A stretch of 11,720 bases of DNA from an uncultured Bacilli bacterium (GTDB taxonomy: Bacteria > Bacillota_I > Bacilli_A > RF39 > UBA660), in NCBI GenBank assembly GCA_934133155.1, contig CAKPAT010000033.1, forward strand, positions 1 through 11,720. Reading direction: 5' to 3'. The translations under genes were made by a program, and so were the position numbers. The notes under the pieces are model-generated. The model ran no database searches. It had not been told where the DNA came from and saw nothing but the letters and a program-made list of their open reading frames with translations. Below are positions 1-6,948 of the stretch, one piece after another (the stretch's first letter is position 1; the number at the start of each line of letters is the position of its first letter).

Positions 1-649
1 GACTAATACCCTCTACCGTATAAGAATTACTATCCACATCATACTTAGAAATAAGTCCATAAACATAATCATCGCCAACTTTAATTTTTACACTAATTTT
101 ATCATTAAAATTGCCAGAAAGAAGTTGTACTTTACTAGAATAATTACTAACCTTAACAACCTTACCAATAATTCCTAAAGGCGTTACCACCGCCATATTT
201 TTAGTAATGCCATCACTACTTCCTTTGTCAATAGTTGCCTCTTCATACCAATAATTAATATTACGTGTAACAACAGTTGCATTAACATAAATCTTATCAC
301 TCAAAACCGTATTTAATTCTAAAACACTTTTAAGTTTTGAAATCTCATCTTTATAATTTTCATTTTCGCTAATTACACTATCAATCTTTTCCTCTTTATC
401 CTTAATTGCCTTATATTTCTTATAAATATTATCTTTCTCATGCATTTCATCAAGTTTTTCTTTAACAAAACCAAACGGATAAGAAACAACCTTCAAAATA
501 GAAGTCCCCGCATCTTGTGCAATTTTTTCAAAAGTATTAAGGGTGCGGTCTCTATGAAGAGCAAAAGAAAGTAAAGCCAAAATTAAAGCTAAAATAACAA
601 TAACCAAAATAAATAAATAGTGCTTATCAAACCTTTTTCGACCATACAT
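1..649 (-). CDS. mreC: Rod shape-determining protein MreC (C-terminus cut off by window edge)
   Basis: MreC is a membrane-anchored scaffold outside the membrane that links the elongation (rod) machinery to peptidoglycan synthesis. The visible 216 residues have the family layout. A short basic N-terminus is followed by one membrane segment at about residues 11-31 and a charged coiled-coil stretch at about 62-112. The beta-rich MreC core comes next, with VVTRNINYWYEEATIDKGSS (126-145) and TPLGIIGKV (156-164) matching family signatures. The reading frame is open through base 2, so the C-terminal beta domain lies off the window. The ATG at 649-647 follows GGTGAT with a 5-base gap and sits about 10 bases downstream of a good promoter, so the start is secure. 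It follows radC but seems to be transcribed on its own. No mreB lies between radC and mreC, unlike in Bacillus. Confidence 0.93.
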   Translation of the reverse strand, partial: MYGRKRFDKHYLFILVIVILALILALLSFALHRDRTLNTFEKIAQDAGTSILKVVSYPFGFVKEKLDEMHEKDNIYKKYKAIKDKEEKIDSVISENENYKDEISKLKSVLELNTVLSDKIYVNATVVTRNINYWYEEATIDKGSSDGITKNMAVVTPLGIIGKVVKVSNYSSKVQLLSGNFNDKISVKIKVGDDYVYGLISKYDVDSNSYTVEGIS

Positions 650-666
650 AAAAAATCACCATTAAA

Positions 667-695
667 ATTATAATACATTTAAAAATAAAAACCAA
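667..695 (-). promoter_or_regulatory. Sigma-A-type promoter of mreC
   Basis: On the minus strand a -35 box TTGGTT (695-690) and a perfect -10 box TATAAT (672-667) are separated by 17 bases. The -35 box begins two bases after the radC stop codon. Transcription would start near base 660, giving a leader of about 10 bases that contains the GGTGAT ribosome binding site. mreC could therefore be expressed independently of the upstream SPOR-radC unit. Confidence 0.7.
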
Positions 696-696
696 C

Positions 697-1377
697 CTAC
701 ATTTTGTTATTTTCTAAAAAACTGTAATAACCATCGCCAATAATAATATGATCTAAAACATCAATACCTAAAACATTTCCAACATATTTAAGTCTTTCTG
801 TAAGTCTTTCATCTTCTTCACTTGGATAGACCTCACCACTAGGATGATTATGCATGCAAATAACCGAAGAAGCATTAAGTAAATACGCCTCTTTGAAAAT
901 ATCCCTAGGATGCACCAAACTTCTATTAACCGTTCCAACAAAAAGCAATTTTTCACTAATAATCTTATTAGAACCATCTAAATAAATCGCATAAAAACCC
1001 TCCTGCATTAAACTAACCCTATTTTTATAAAACTCATAAACAAGCTCAGGGCTAGTAAACTTAATACTTTTAAGACTGTCAATTTTCCTATTCATCCTTT
1101 TAGAAAGTTCACATAAAGCCAAAATTTCACATGCTTTAGACGTACCTATACCTTTAATTTTTAAAAGTTCAGCCAACGTAATATTTTCAAGGTTTTGAAT
1201 TCCATCCACATAACTCAAAAGTTTTAAAGACAAATTTTTGACAGACATATCTTTAGTACCAACTTTTAAAATGATCGAAAGAAGTTCCTCATTACTCAAA
1301 CTAAAAGCCCCATAATTCATAAGTCTTTCCCGCGGCCTTTCAGAAAGTGGTAAATCCTTAATTTTTAAACTTTCCAT
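697..1377 (-). CDS. radC: RadC family protein (JAB/MPN-fold)
   Basis: This is a 226-residue RadC (UPF0758) protein, a normal length. The N-terminal part carries the conserved SERPRERL (12-19) and a helix-hairpin-helix segment with KGIGTSKA (75-82). The C-terminal MPN/JAB domain has the metal-site pattern H176-N-H178-P-S-G and D189, expected to hold zinc as in other JAMM-fold proteins. The name comes from an old link to DNA repair that was later questioned, so the true role is unknown. Its ATG lies inside the end of the upstream SPOR gene, with a 20-base overlap in another frame, and a GAGG lies upstream. This implies translational coupling. The position just upstream of mreC is conserved in Bacillus and relatives. 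The stop codon is TAG, and no terminator is visible before the mreC promoter. Confidence 0.93.
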   Translation of the reverse strand: MESLKIKDLPLSERPRERLMNYGAFSLSNEELLSIILKVGTKDMSVKNLSLKLLSYVDGIQNLENITLAELLKIKGIGTSKACEILALCELSKRMNRKIDSLKSIKFTSPELVYEFYKNRVSLMQEGFYAIYLDGSNKIISEKLLFVGTVNRSLVHPRDIFKEAYLLNASSVICMHNHPSGEVYPSEEDERLTERLKYVGNVLGIDVLDHIIIGDGYYSFLENNKM

Positions 1378-1822
1378 TTACCGCATCCTCATACTTAGAA
1401 AGAACTTGATTACAAATTGTCTTAATACTATCACCTTCCTTAACACCACTCAAAAGCTCATCATACTTCTTTAAAATATTAACAAAATCACTATTATCTG
1501 TTATTTTCTCCTTAATCAAAGTTTCATAGCCGTTTTCTTTATAATAATTTTGAATCTTAACTGCATTATCTTTACTTAAACTAATGCCAATATAAGTGTA
1601 ATACATATTATCAGAAACATCGTAAATATAATTTTCAAAATCTTTCATATTATTTTTCATATTTTCCAAATTAGAATAAGCACCCCTTTGAACATAATAA
1701 AGCTTTTCAGCCTTCAAAGAAACTGTCACATCTAAATTATTGTCATACTGTTTAATAATAAAAACAGCCATAAAAATACCAATAGCTAAAGAAGAAAGAA
1801 TCGGAAATAAATACTTTTTCAT
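1358..1822 (-). CDS. Single-pass membrane protein with SPOR-like domain (SpoIIB-like position)
   Basis: The protein has 154 residues from an ATG that follows GGTGAT by 4 bases. The frame stays open upstream to a TTG at 1897, but that lacks a good ribosome site. Residues 4-23 form one membrane segment. Residues 40-107 fit the SPOR pattern: a first strand YYVQRGAYSN (42-51), a second strand MYYTYIGIS (73-81), then an alanine-containing helix and ENGYETLIKEK (96-106). SPOR domains bind peptidoglycan stripped of peptide side chains at the division septum. The remaining tail (108-154) is probably helical. The gene lies between the ftsZ terminator and radC, matching spoIIB upstream of radC-mreBCD in B. 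subtilis (SpoIIB is also a membrane-anchored SPOR protein). The SPOR call rests on pattern recognition alone. A septal cell-wall role is inferred. Confidence 0.72.
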   Translation of the reverse strand: MKKYLFPILSSLAIGIFMAVFIIKQYDNNLDVTVSLKAEKLYYVQRGAYSNLENMKNNMKDFENYIYDVSDNMYYTYIGISLSKDNAVKIQNYYKENGYETLIKEKITDNSDFVNILKKYDELLSGVKEGDSIKTICNQVLSKYEDAVNGKFKN

Positions 1823-1842
1823 TAAAATCACCAACATAATTT

Positions 1843-1871
1843 TAAATAAAAAAATCAAAAAATTTTGTCTA
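1843..1871 (-). promoter_or_regulatory. Possible promoter of the SPOR-radC unit
   Basis: A -35-like TAGACA (1871-1866, five of six matches to TTGACA) is followed after 17 bases by TATTTA (1848-1843), a poor -10 match. The hairpin after ftsZ should stop most transcription, so some promoter is expected in the 100 bases before the SPOR gene. This is the best candidate seen, but read-through from ftsZ would also serve. Confidence 0.28.
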
Positions 1872-1918
1872 AAAATGTCCTCATTAAAAATATACAAGAA
1901 AAAAATAAAATTTCCTAC

Positions 1919-1944
1919 AAAAAAATTCAGAAAAATCTGAATTT
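1919..1944 (-). terminator. Rho-independent terminator of ftsA-ftsZ
   Basis: A perfect 9-bp stem (AAATTCAGA / TCTGAATTT, bases 1944-1936 and 1931-1923) closes a four-base TTTT loop. On the minus strand it is followed by an unbroken run of T. The stem begins on the base immediately after the ftsZ TAG stop. It is AT-rich, as expected in this genome. Confidence 0.8.
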
Positions 1945-2991
1945 CTAAAAATTATTTCTTTTCCTAAGGAAAGCCGGAATAACTGTATCATCATCATCTA
2001 AACCAGCGATAGGTCCAAGTTCATCAGAATCCTTAGTCTTTTCCTTATCCTTTTCAAAACCAGTTGCAATAACTGTAACAATTATTTCATCGGTAAAATT
2101 CTCATTAATAACTGCACCAAAAATTGTATTAATATCTGTATTAGCAGATTTTCTAATAGTTTCAACAGCAGCTTCAACTTCAAATAAAGTTAAATTAGGT
2201 CCACCAGTAACATTAATAATAGCATCAGTAGCACCATCAATACTAGTTTCTAAAAGTGGGCTTAAAACCGCTTGACTAGCCGCTTCAATAGCACGGTCTT
2301 CACCAACACCTGCACCAATACCAATCAAAGCATTACCTCTTTTTTCCATAACCGTCTTAACATCAGCAAAATCCAAATTAATAAGACCAGGGCAAGCAAT
2401 CAAATCAGAAATAGATTGAACACCCCTTCTTAAAACATTATCAACCTCTTTAAAAGAGTCTAAAAGTGGAGTTGATTTATCAATGATTTCTCTAAGTCTA
2501 TCATTAGGCACTACAATCAAAGTATCAACATGCTTTTTAAGTTCTTCAATACCAGCTAAAGCTTGATCCATTCTCTTCTTACCTTCAAAAGAAAATGGTT
2601 TAGTAACAATACCAATAGTCAAAGCACCAGAATTTTGTGCAATATCAGCCACAACAGGAGCAGCACCAGTACCAGTTCCACCACCCATACCACAAGTAAT
2701 GAAAACCATATCAGCCCCTTTTAAAGCCTCCTCAAGTTCTGTCTTTGATTCCAATGCAGCCTCTTTACCAACTTGTGGATTAGCACCTGCACCAAGTCCA
2801 TGAGTAAGCTCTGCACCAATTTGAATTTTATTCTCGGCCAAAGAATTGTTTAAAACTTGAGAATCTGTATTGGCAACAATACACTCAACACCTTCTACAG
2901 ATTCCGTCATTCTATTAACCGCATTGCAGCCACCGCCGCCAATACCTATTACCTTAATTTTTGCTAATTGATCCATTTCCAGTCCAAACAT
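1945..2991 (-). CDS. ftsZ: Cell division protein FtsZ
   Basis: FtsZ is the bacterial tubulin that polymerises with GTP into the Z-ring at midcell. The 348-residue protein has the nucleotide loop [13 protein letters not shown] (16-28), the tubulin signature GMGGGTGTG (101-109) and the synergy-loop motif NLDFAD (205-210) that completes the GTPase site of the next subunit. The conserved C-terminal peptide IPAFLRKR (338-345) binds FtsA and other tethers. It is about 30 residues shorter than B. subtilis FtsZ, mostly because the linker before that peptide is only about 20-25 residues and very acidic (four Asp in a row). The start is fixed by TAGGAGG just upstream, whose TAG is the ftsA stop. It lies 12 bases after ftsA in one transcription unit, closed by a hairpin directly after its TAG stop. 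Confidence 0.98.
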   Translation of the reverse strand: MFGLEMDQLAKIKVIGIGGGGCNAVNRMTESVEGVECIVANTDSQVLNNSLAENKIQIGAELTHGLGAGANPQVGKEAALESKTELEEALKGADMVFITCGMGGGTGTGAAPVVADIAQNSGALTIGIVTKPFSFEGKKRMDQALAGIEELKKHVDTLIVVPNDRLREIIDKSTPLLDSFKEVDNVLRRGVQSISDLIACPGLINLDFADVKTVMEKRGNALIGIGAGVGEDRAIEAASQAVLSPLLETSIDGATDAIINVTGGPNLTLFEVEAAVETIRKSANTDINTIFGAVINENFTDEIIVTVIATGFEKDKEKTKDSDELGPIAGLDDDDTVIPAFLRKRNNF

Positions 2992-2999
2992 CTATATTT

Positions 3000-3006
3000 C
3001 CTCCTA
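3000..3006 (-). promoter_or_regulatory. ftsZ ribosome binding site fused with the ftsA stop codon
   Basis: The minus-strand bases TAGGAGG contain both the TAG stop of ftsA (3006-3004) and the perfect AGGAGG Shine-Dalgarno of ftsZ (3005-3000), 8 bases before the ftsZ ATG. A ribosome ending on ftsA covers the ftsZ initiation site, which should couple the two products. Confidence 0.85.
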
Positions 3007-4242
3007 TTCGCCAAAAAAGTAATTATATACTTTACTTAACATCGTTCCATCTGAAGCATCTAAAAATTGCCTATTTGGTGAAGAAAGCTTATCCATATCA
3101 TCTTCACTAAACATAGAATAATCCAAACCCTTTAACTTTAAAGAGTTCAAAAAATAAATAATATTGCCAATAACCGTACTATACTGATTATCTCTTGCGC
3201 CAATTAATTTAATCACGCCTTTTGTAGCATTAGGCATATTTTCACGCAAACAATATTCGAAATCCAGCATATTACTGGTTCCACCAGTTACTATTATATA
3301 CTGAATTGGCTTATTTGTTAAGAGATTTATCTCATTTTTTATCAAAGAAAACATTTCACTAAGCCTTGATGAGACAATTTCACAAACCTCCGTTTGTTTT
3401 AAAGTCACATTTTCCCCTTGAATATTCAAAACATCATAACACTCCGAAGAAGAAGCGTTCCTTTTAGAAGCCAAAGCAAACCTCTTTTTAATATCCAAAG
3501 AAGCATCCTCTGAAATACGGTACATATAAGATAAATCTGAAGAAATATCTTTACCACCAATACTAATAACACGGCTAGCAACCGGAATACCTTTATTATA
3601 AAGACTAATAACAGTAATTTCATCACCAATATTTAAAGAAACACTTATTCCTTTAGAAATACTTTCATTCTTAAAACAGTACATATCACCAATACTAGAA
3701 ATACCAATATCAACAATTTCCACGCCTAAACTTTCAATAATTTGAGCAACTGAATAAACATTTTTCTTAGGGACCATTACCATCATTGCTCTAGCTGAAA
3801 GTTTACTACCTGGAAAACCCTTAGGATCTTTCATCACAGTTTTATCATTAATCTTAAAATCAATAGGCAAAACCGTAACTAACTCCTTATCAAGCATCAT
3901 AAACTGTTTAACACCTTTCTTATAACAATTCATAATATCTTCACCAGTAATAAGCTCGCCAGCAACATTAACTTCAGATTTAATAATTTTGTAAGAAGCT
4001 AAATGACAAGGAACATTTGCGATAACTTTAGAAACCTTAATTCCCAGCATATCATAAGCTTTATCAAAAGCTTTAGCAATAGACTTTTTTGCAAGATCAG
4101 GGTTAACAATAAGTCCTTTTTTAATACCCGAAGAAGGCACTGAAATACCTGCTAGTAAATTCAAATGATTATTATAAAGTTCACAAACAGCAAGCTTAAT
4201 AAAGCTACTGCCAAAATCAATACTTGCATAAACATGCTCCAT
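3004..4242 (-). CDS. ftsA: Cell division protein FtsA
   Basis: FtsA is the actin-like protein that tethers FtsZ filaments to the membrane. The 412 residues include the phosphate-1 loop IDFGSSFIK (8-16), the subdomain insertion that replaces an actin domain (about 80-165), and the adenosine motif VTGGTSNM (318-325). A short C-terminal helix, MLSKVYNYFFGE (401-412), has the character of the usual membrane-targeting amphipathic helix. The phosphate-2 region is unusual: SLNIGDEITVISLY (202-215) stands where most FtsA proteins have a DIGGGTT-like motif, so the usual Asp is Asn. The start ATG follows AGGAGTGG. A strong promoter lies just upstream. The gene is followed by ftsZ after 12 bases, the classic ftsA-ftsZ pair. 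Confidence 0.95.
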   Translation of the reverse strand: MEHVYASIDFGSSFIKLAVCELYNNHLNLLAGISVPSSGIKKGLIVNPDLAKKSIAKAFDKAYDMLGIKVSKVIANVPCHLASYKIIKSEVNVAGELITGEDIMNCYKKGVKQFMMLDKELVTVLPIDFKINDKTVMKDPKGFPGSKLSARAMMVMVPKKNVYSVAQIIESLGVEIVDIGISSIGDMYCFKNESISKGISVSLNIGDEITVISLYNKGIPVASRVISIGGKDISSDLSYMYRISEDASLDIKKRFALASKRNASSSECYDVLNIQGENVTLKQTEVCEIVSSRLSEMFSLIKNEINLLTNKPIQYIIVTGGTSNMLDFEYCLRENMPNATKGVIKLIGARDNQYSTVIGNIIYFLNSLKLKGLDYSMFSEDDMDKLSSPNRQFLDASDGTMLSKVYNYFFGE

Positions 4243-4269
4243 ATAACCACTCCTACAATTCTATAAGTA

Positions 4270-4297
4270 ATTATACTATATTTTTTTTAAATTGCAA
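4270..4297 (-). promoter_or_regulatory. Promoter of ftsA-ftsZ
   Basis: TTGCAA (4297-4292) and a perfect TATAAT (4275-4270) are separated by 16 bases on the minus strand. The start of transcription would be near 4263, giving a leader of about 20 bases that ends in the ftsA ribosome site. It lies between the divIB stop and ftsA, so the division pair can be driven apart from the mur genes. Confidence 0.72.
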
Positions 4298-4299
4298 AG

Positions 4300-4325
4300 A
4301 AAAAAAGATTAAGAAACCCTAATCT
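4300..4325 (-). terminator. Weak terminator at the end of divIB
   Basis: On the minus strand AGATTA (4325-4320) can pair with TAATCT (4311-4306) around an 8-base loop, followed by seven T (4306-4300). The downstream arm contains the divIB TAA stop. A six-pair, mostly A-T stem is weak, so it may only reduce read-through. Its place just before the ftsA promoter supports a transcription boundary. Confidence 0.45.
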
Positions 4326-4983
4326 CAAAATATTCACCTGAGTCCAAATACAAAGTACCTTTTTTATTATCAAACTCCTTAATAATTGATAAATAATTAT
4401 CAATTTTACCAAATTTTTCCAAAGTCAAATAAACATCATTACCATCATTCATTGAAAGAAAAAACCTTTCATCATCAACATCATTAGGGTCATATTTAAT
4501 CTCTGAAATTCTTTTTAAAATACTATAATCACTACTACCCATTTTAGAAATCAAAGAAGAATAAATCTTATCAGGAACATAATTAATAACAGTCGGCACA
4601 GGAAAATCAGAAGAAACCTCACTGCCATCTTTCAAAATAGTTTTGCCACTAGGTAAATAATAAAATAAAGGTAAATTTTCTTCTACTTTAATAGAAACAT
4701 CAGTTAAAAAACTTTTAGAAACATAAGCTTTTTTAATAAAAGGATCTTCCTCTAATTTCTTTTCAATATTTAAAGATAAATTTTCTAAACTACTTGGATA
4801 AGAAGAAAGCGAAGCTTTTTCAATAATTTCCCAATCACTATAAATCGTATTGCCAGAAACCGTAATATTTTTAATCTTAAGTGCAAATAAAAATTTCAAA
4901 AGCAAAAACAAAACGCCAATAAAAATTAAAAATAAAAACAATTTTTTCAACTTAATTTTTCTTTTTTTAACCTTACGTGCCAT
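4309..4983 (-). CDS. divIB: Cell division protein DivIB/FtsQ
   Basis: DivIB (FtsQ in Gram-negatives) is a divisome scaffold that works with DivIC and FtsL outside the membrane. The 224 residues show a highly basic cytoplasmic tail (1-14), one membrane segment (about 15-34), then a FtsQ-type POTRA domain starting at KIKNITVSGNTIYSDWEI (36-53) and reaching about residue 104. A beta-rich domain follows to the C-terminus, including the typical GTLYLDSGEYFEIRV ending (209-223). There is no long acidic C-terminal tail as in some Bacilli. The start ATG follows GGTGGT by 3 bases, and the gene is 13 bases after murB. The order murG-murB-divIB-ftsA-ftsZ is that of the Firmicutes dcw cluster and strongly supports the name. 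Confidence 0.93.
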   Translation of the reverse strand: MARKVKKRKIKLKKLFLFLIFIGVLFLLLKFLFALKIKNITVSGNTIYSDWEIIEKASLSSYPSSLENLSLNIEKKLEEDPFIKKAYVSKSFLTDVSIKVEENLPLFYYLPSGKTILKDGSEVSSDFPVPTVINYVPDKIYSSLISKMGSSDYSILKRISEIKYDPNDVDDERFFLSMNDGNDVYLTLEKFGKIDNYLSIIKEFDNKKGTLYLDSGEYFEIRVS

Positions 4984-4996
4984 AAAACCACCTTTT

Positions 4997-5839
4997 TTAT
5001 TCTAAAATTTCTTGCTCAAGGGTAAGCTCAACACCAAACTTATCAAAAACCTCTTTTTTAACTAAATTAATAAGATTAAGCACATCTAAAGCCGTCGCAT
5101 TTCCTTTATTTATAATAAAATTAGCATGTTTTAAAGAAACATACGCATCGCCTTTAGAAACGCCTTTAAGGCCAGCATCTTCTATCAACTTTCCAGCAGA
5201 AAAGCCAGATGGATTTTTAAAAACACTGCCTGCTGAAGGATAATTAATCGGCTGACTTAAACTTCTCCTTTTTTGATAATCCTTCATCTTAAGCAAAATA
5301 ACTTCCTTATCATCTTCTTTTAAGCAAAGTTCACAGCCAATACAAATAAAATGATTATTCTTTAAAATAGAACTTCTATAACCAAAATTCATATCCTTAC
5401 CTAAAATTTCTTTAACCTCGCACTTATCATTTAAAACCCATACCTTAGAAACCAAAGAAGCCATATCGGCCCCATAAGCACCAGCATTCATATAGATAGC
5501 ACCACCAACACTTCCAGGAATACCCGATGCAAACTCAAGCCCACTAAGACCAGCTTTCTGACAAACACTTGCTAACTTAATCAAATTAAAACCAGCACCT
5601 ACCCTAACAATATTATCACATATATCTAAATTTACCAAATATTTAAGACCCACAAGAACACCATTAAAACTATCACATATAATCAAATTAGAACCATTAC
5701 CAATAGCCTTATAATTATCCAAAGAAGAAAGTAACTCCTTAAGTTCTAAAACACTTTCCGGATAATAAATACATTTAAACAAACCAGATAAACGGTACGT
5801 AGTAATTTCTCTTAAATCACCATTCTCTATTTTTCGCAT
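4997..5839 (-). CDS. murB: UDP-N-acetylenolpyruvoylglucosamine reductase MurB
   Basis: MurB is the cytoplasmic flavoenzyme that uses NADPH to reduce UDP-GlcNAc-enolpyruvate to UDP-MurNAc, the second committed step of peptidoglycan synthesis. The 280-residue protein has FAD-binding motifs GNGSNLI (47-53) and GIPGSVGGAIYMNAGAYG (106-123). It also has the catalytic-region FGYRSS (152-157), the GSVFKNP loop (204-210) whose Ser donates the proton, AGKLIEDAGLKG (215-226) and KHANFIINKG (237-246). A Glu in LEQEI near the C-terminus is the likely last catalytic residue. The compact size fits the Gram-positive type II form. The ATG lies 13 bases inside the end of murG, preceded by AAAGGA, so translation is probably coupled. 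It contains one of only three tryptophans in the window's proteins. Confidence 0.96.
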   Translation of the reverse strand: MRKIENGDLREITTYRLSGLFKCIYYPESVLELKELLSSLDNYKAIGNGSNLIICDSFNGVLVGLKYLVNLDICDNIVRVGAGFNLIKLASVCQKAGLSGLEFASGIPGSVGGAIYMNAGAYGADMASLVSKVWVLNDKCEVKEILGKDMNFGYRSSILKNNHFICIGCELCLKEDDKEVILLKMKDYQKRRSLSQPINYPSAGSVFKNPSGFSAGKLIEDAGLKGVSKGDAYVSLKHANFIINKGNATALDVLNLINLVKKEVFDKFGVELTLEQEILE

Positions 5840-6903
5840 AAATCCTTTAACCTTTCATAAATTCTAAACGCACTATCATCAATAGCTAATTTACTTAAAT
5901 TTTCTTTCATATTCTTCATTTTATCATCATCACCTAAAATCTCGTCAATCTTAGAAAGCAAAACGCCTTCTTTTAAATTTTTCTCTTCAATCATTAATGA
6001 AGCATGCTCATTTTCTAAATCTAAAGCGTTATAATACTGATGATTATTTGCCACATAAGGTGATGGAATTAAAATACTTGGAAGTCTTAAAGAAACAATC
6101 TCACTTAAAGTAGAAGCTCCAGCTCTTGAAATAATCAAATCAGATATTTTCATAACACCACCCAAACCAGAAATATAAGGTATAACCTTAACATTAGAAG
6201 GAAAAGAATTTTTAGAAACACTTTCATAAGACTTATTACCAGTAATAAATAAAACTTCATAATTTTTAGACGCGCATCCCTTAAGTTCATTAATTAAAAA
6301 TTCATTAACACCCTGAGCTCCTAAAGAACCCATAACAATCAAAATAAGTTTTTTAGATAAAGAAAAACCATAAGTGCTTTTAAGTGCCCTCTTACTTTTT
6401 AAAGCCTCTTGACCACAAGGATTACCAACCAAATACGTTTTAGAAGAAGGTAAATACTTAAAAGATGATTTAAAAGAAACGCCAATCATATCTGAATACT
6501 TACTTAAAAACTTATTAGCCTTACCCGGAATACTATTTTGTTCATGTAAAAAAGTTTTATATCCAAGTTTTTTTGCACTTACAATAACAGGAACAGTCAC
6601 ATAACCCCCAACACCAATAACCACATCAGGATTAAATTCCTTAATAACTTTTCGGCACTCTTTAAAACTTTTAAAAAGACAAGAAGCCGTTTTAAAATTT
6701 TTAAATAAATGTTTACTAAAACCATACATTTCAATACTTTTAAAAGGAATGCCCAAAGGAGGAACAATATCCTTTTCCATACGATTATGCGTACCAATAT
6801 ATAAAAACTCACTAGAAGGTTCTTTGCCTTTAATTTCATTAATAATAGCTAAAGCCGGATAAATATGTCCACCAGTACCACCAGCACTAATTATCACTCT
6901 CAT
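5827..6903 (-). CDS. murG: MurG, lipid II-forming glycosyltransferase
   Basis: MurG transfers GlcNAc from UDP-GlcNAc to lipid I, making lipid II on the inner face of the membrane. With the ATG at 6903 the protein has 358 residues, the usual length. Motifs in order are the glycine loop SAGGTGGHIYPALA (6-19), GVGGYVTVP (97-105), HEQNSIPGKANK (120-131), GSLGAQGVN (192-200), SRAGASTLSE (259-268) and PSPYVANNHQYYNA (280-293). The last two line the UDP-GlcNAc pocket. A TTG five codons upstream (6918) is in frame, but the ATG sits three bases after GTGAT and starts right at the conserved first strand, so it is preferred. It is the first gene of the murG-murB-divIB unit. The usual upstream neighbours ftsW and murD are replaced here by an ABC transporter. 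Confidence 0.97.
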   Translation of the reverse strand: MRVIISAGGTGGHIYPALAIINEIKGKEPSSEFLYIGTHNRMEKDIVPPLGIPFKSIEMYGFSKHLFKNFKTASCLFKSFKECRKVIKEFNPDVVIGVGGYVTVPVIVSAKKLGYKTFLHEQNSIPGKANKFLSKYSDMIGVSFKSSFKYLPSSKTYLVGNPCGQEALKSKRALKSTYGFSLSKKLILIVMGSLGAQGVNEFLINELKGCASKNYEVLFITGNKSYESVSKNSFPSNVKVIPYISGLGGVMKISDLIISRAGASTLSEIVSLRLPSILIPSPYVANNHQYYNALDLENEHASLMIEEKNLKEGVLLSKIDEILGDDDKMKNMKENLSKLAIDDSAFRIYERLKDLCEK

Positions 6904-6922
6904 AAAATCACATCCCAAAACA

Positions 6923-6931
6923 ATTATATCA
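6923..6931 (-). promoter_or_regulatory. Extended -10 promoter of murG-murB-divIB
   Basis: TGATATAAT (6931-6923) is a TGn extended -10 with a perfect TATAAT on the minus strand. No convincing -35 box lies 16-18 bases upstream, which is usual for extended -10 promoters. It falls in the 45-base gap between the permease stop and the murG start. No terminator is visible after the permease, so read-through from the ABC genes is also possible. Confidence 0.55.
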
Positions 6932-6948
6932 CAACATTATATGAAATA

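Noticed and set aside
1740..1940. A plus-strand frame opposite the SPOR gene and the ftsZ terminator
   Set aside because: It is Lys/Ile-rich, lacks a ribosome site, and lies opposite a better-supported gene and a hairpin.
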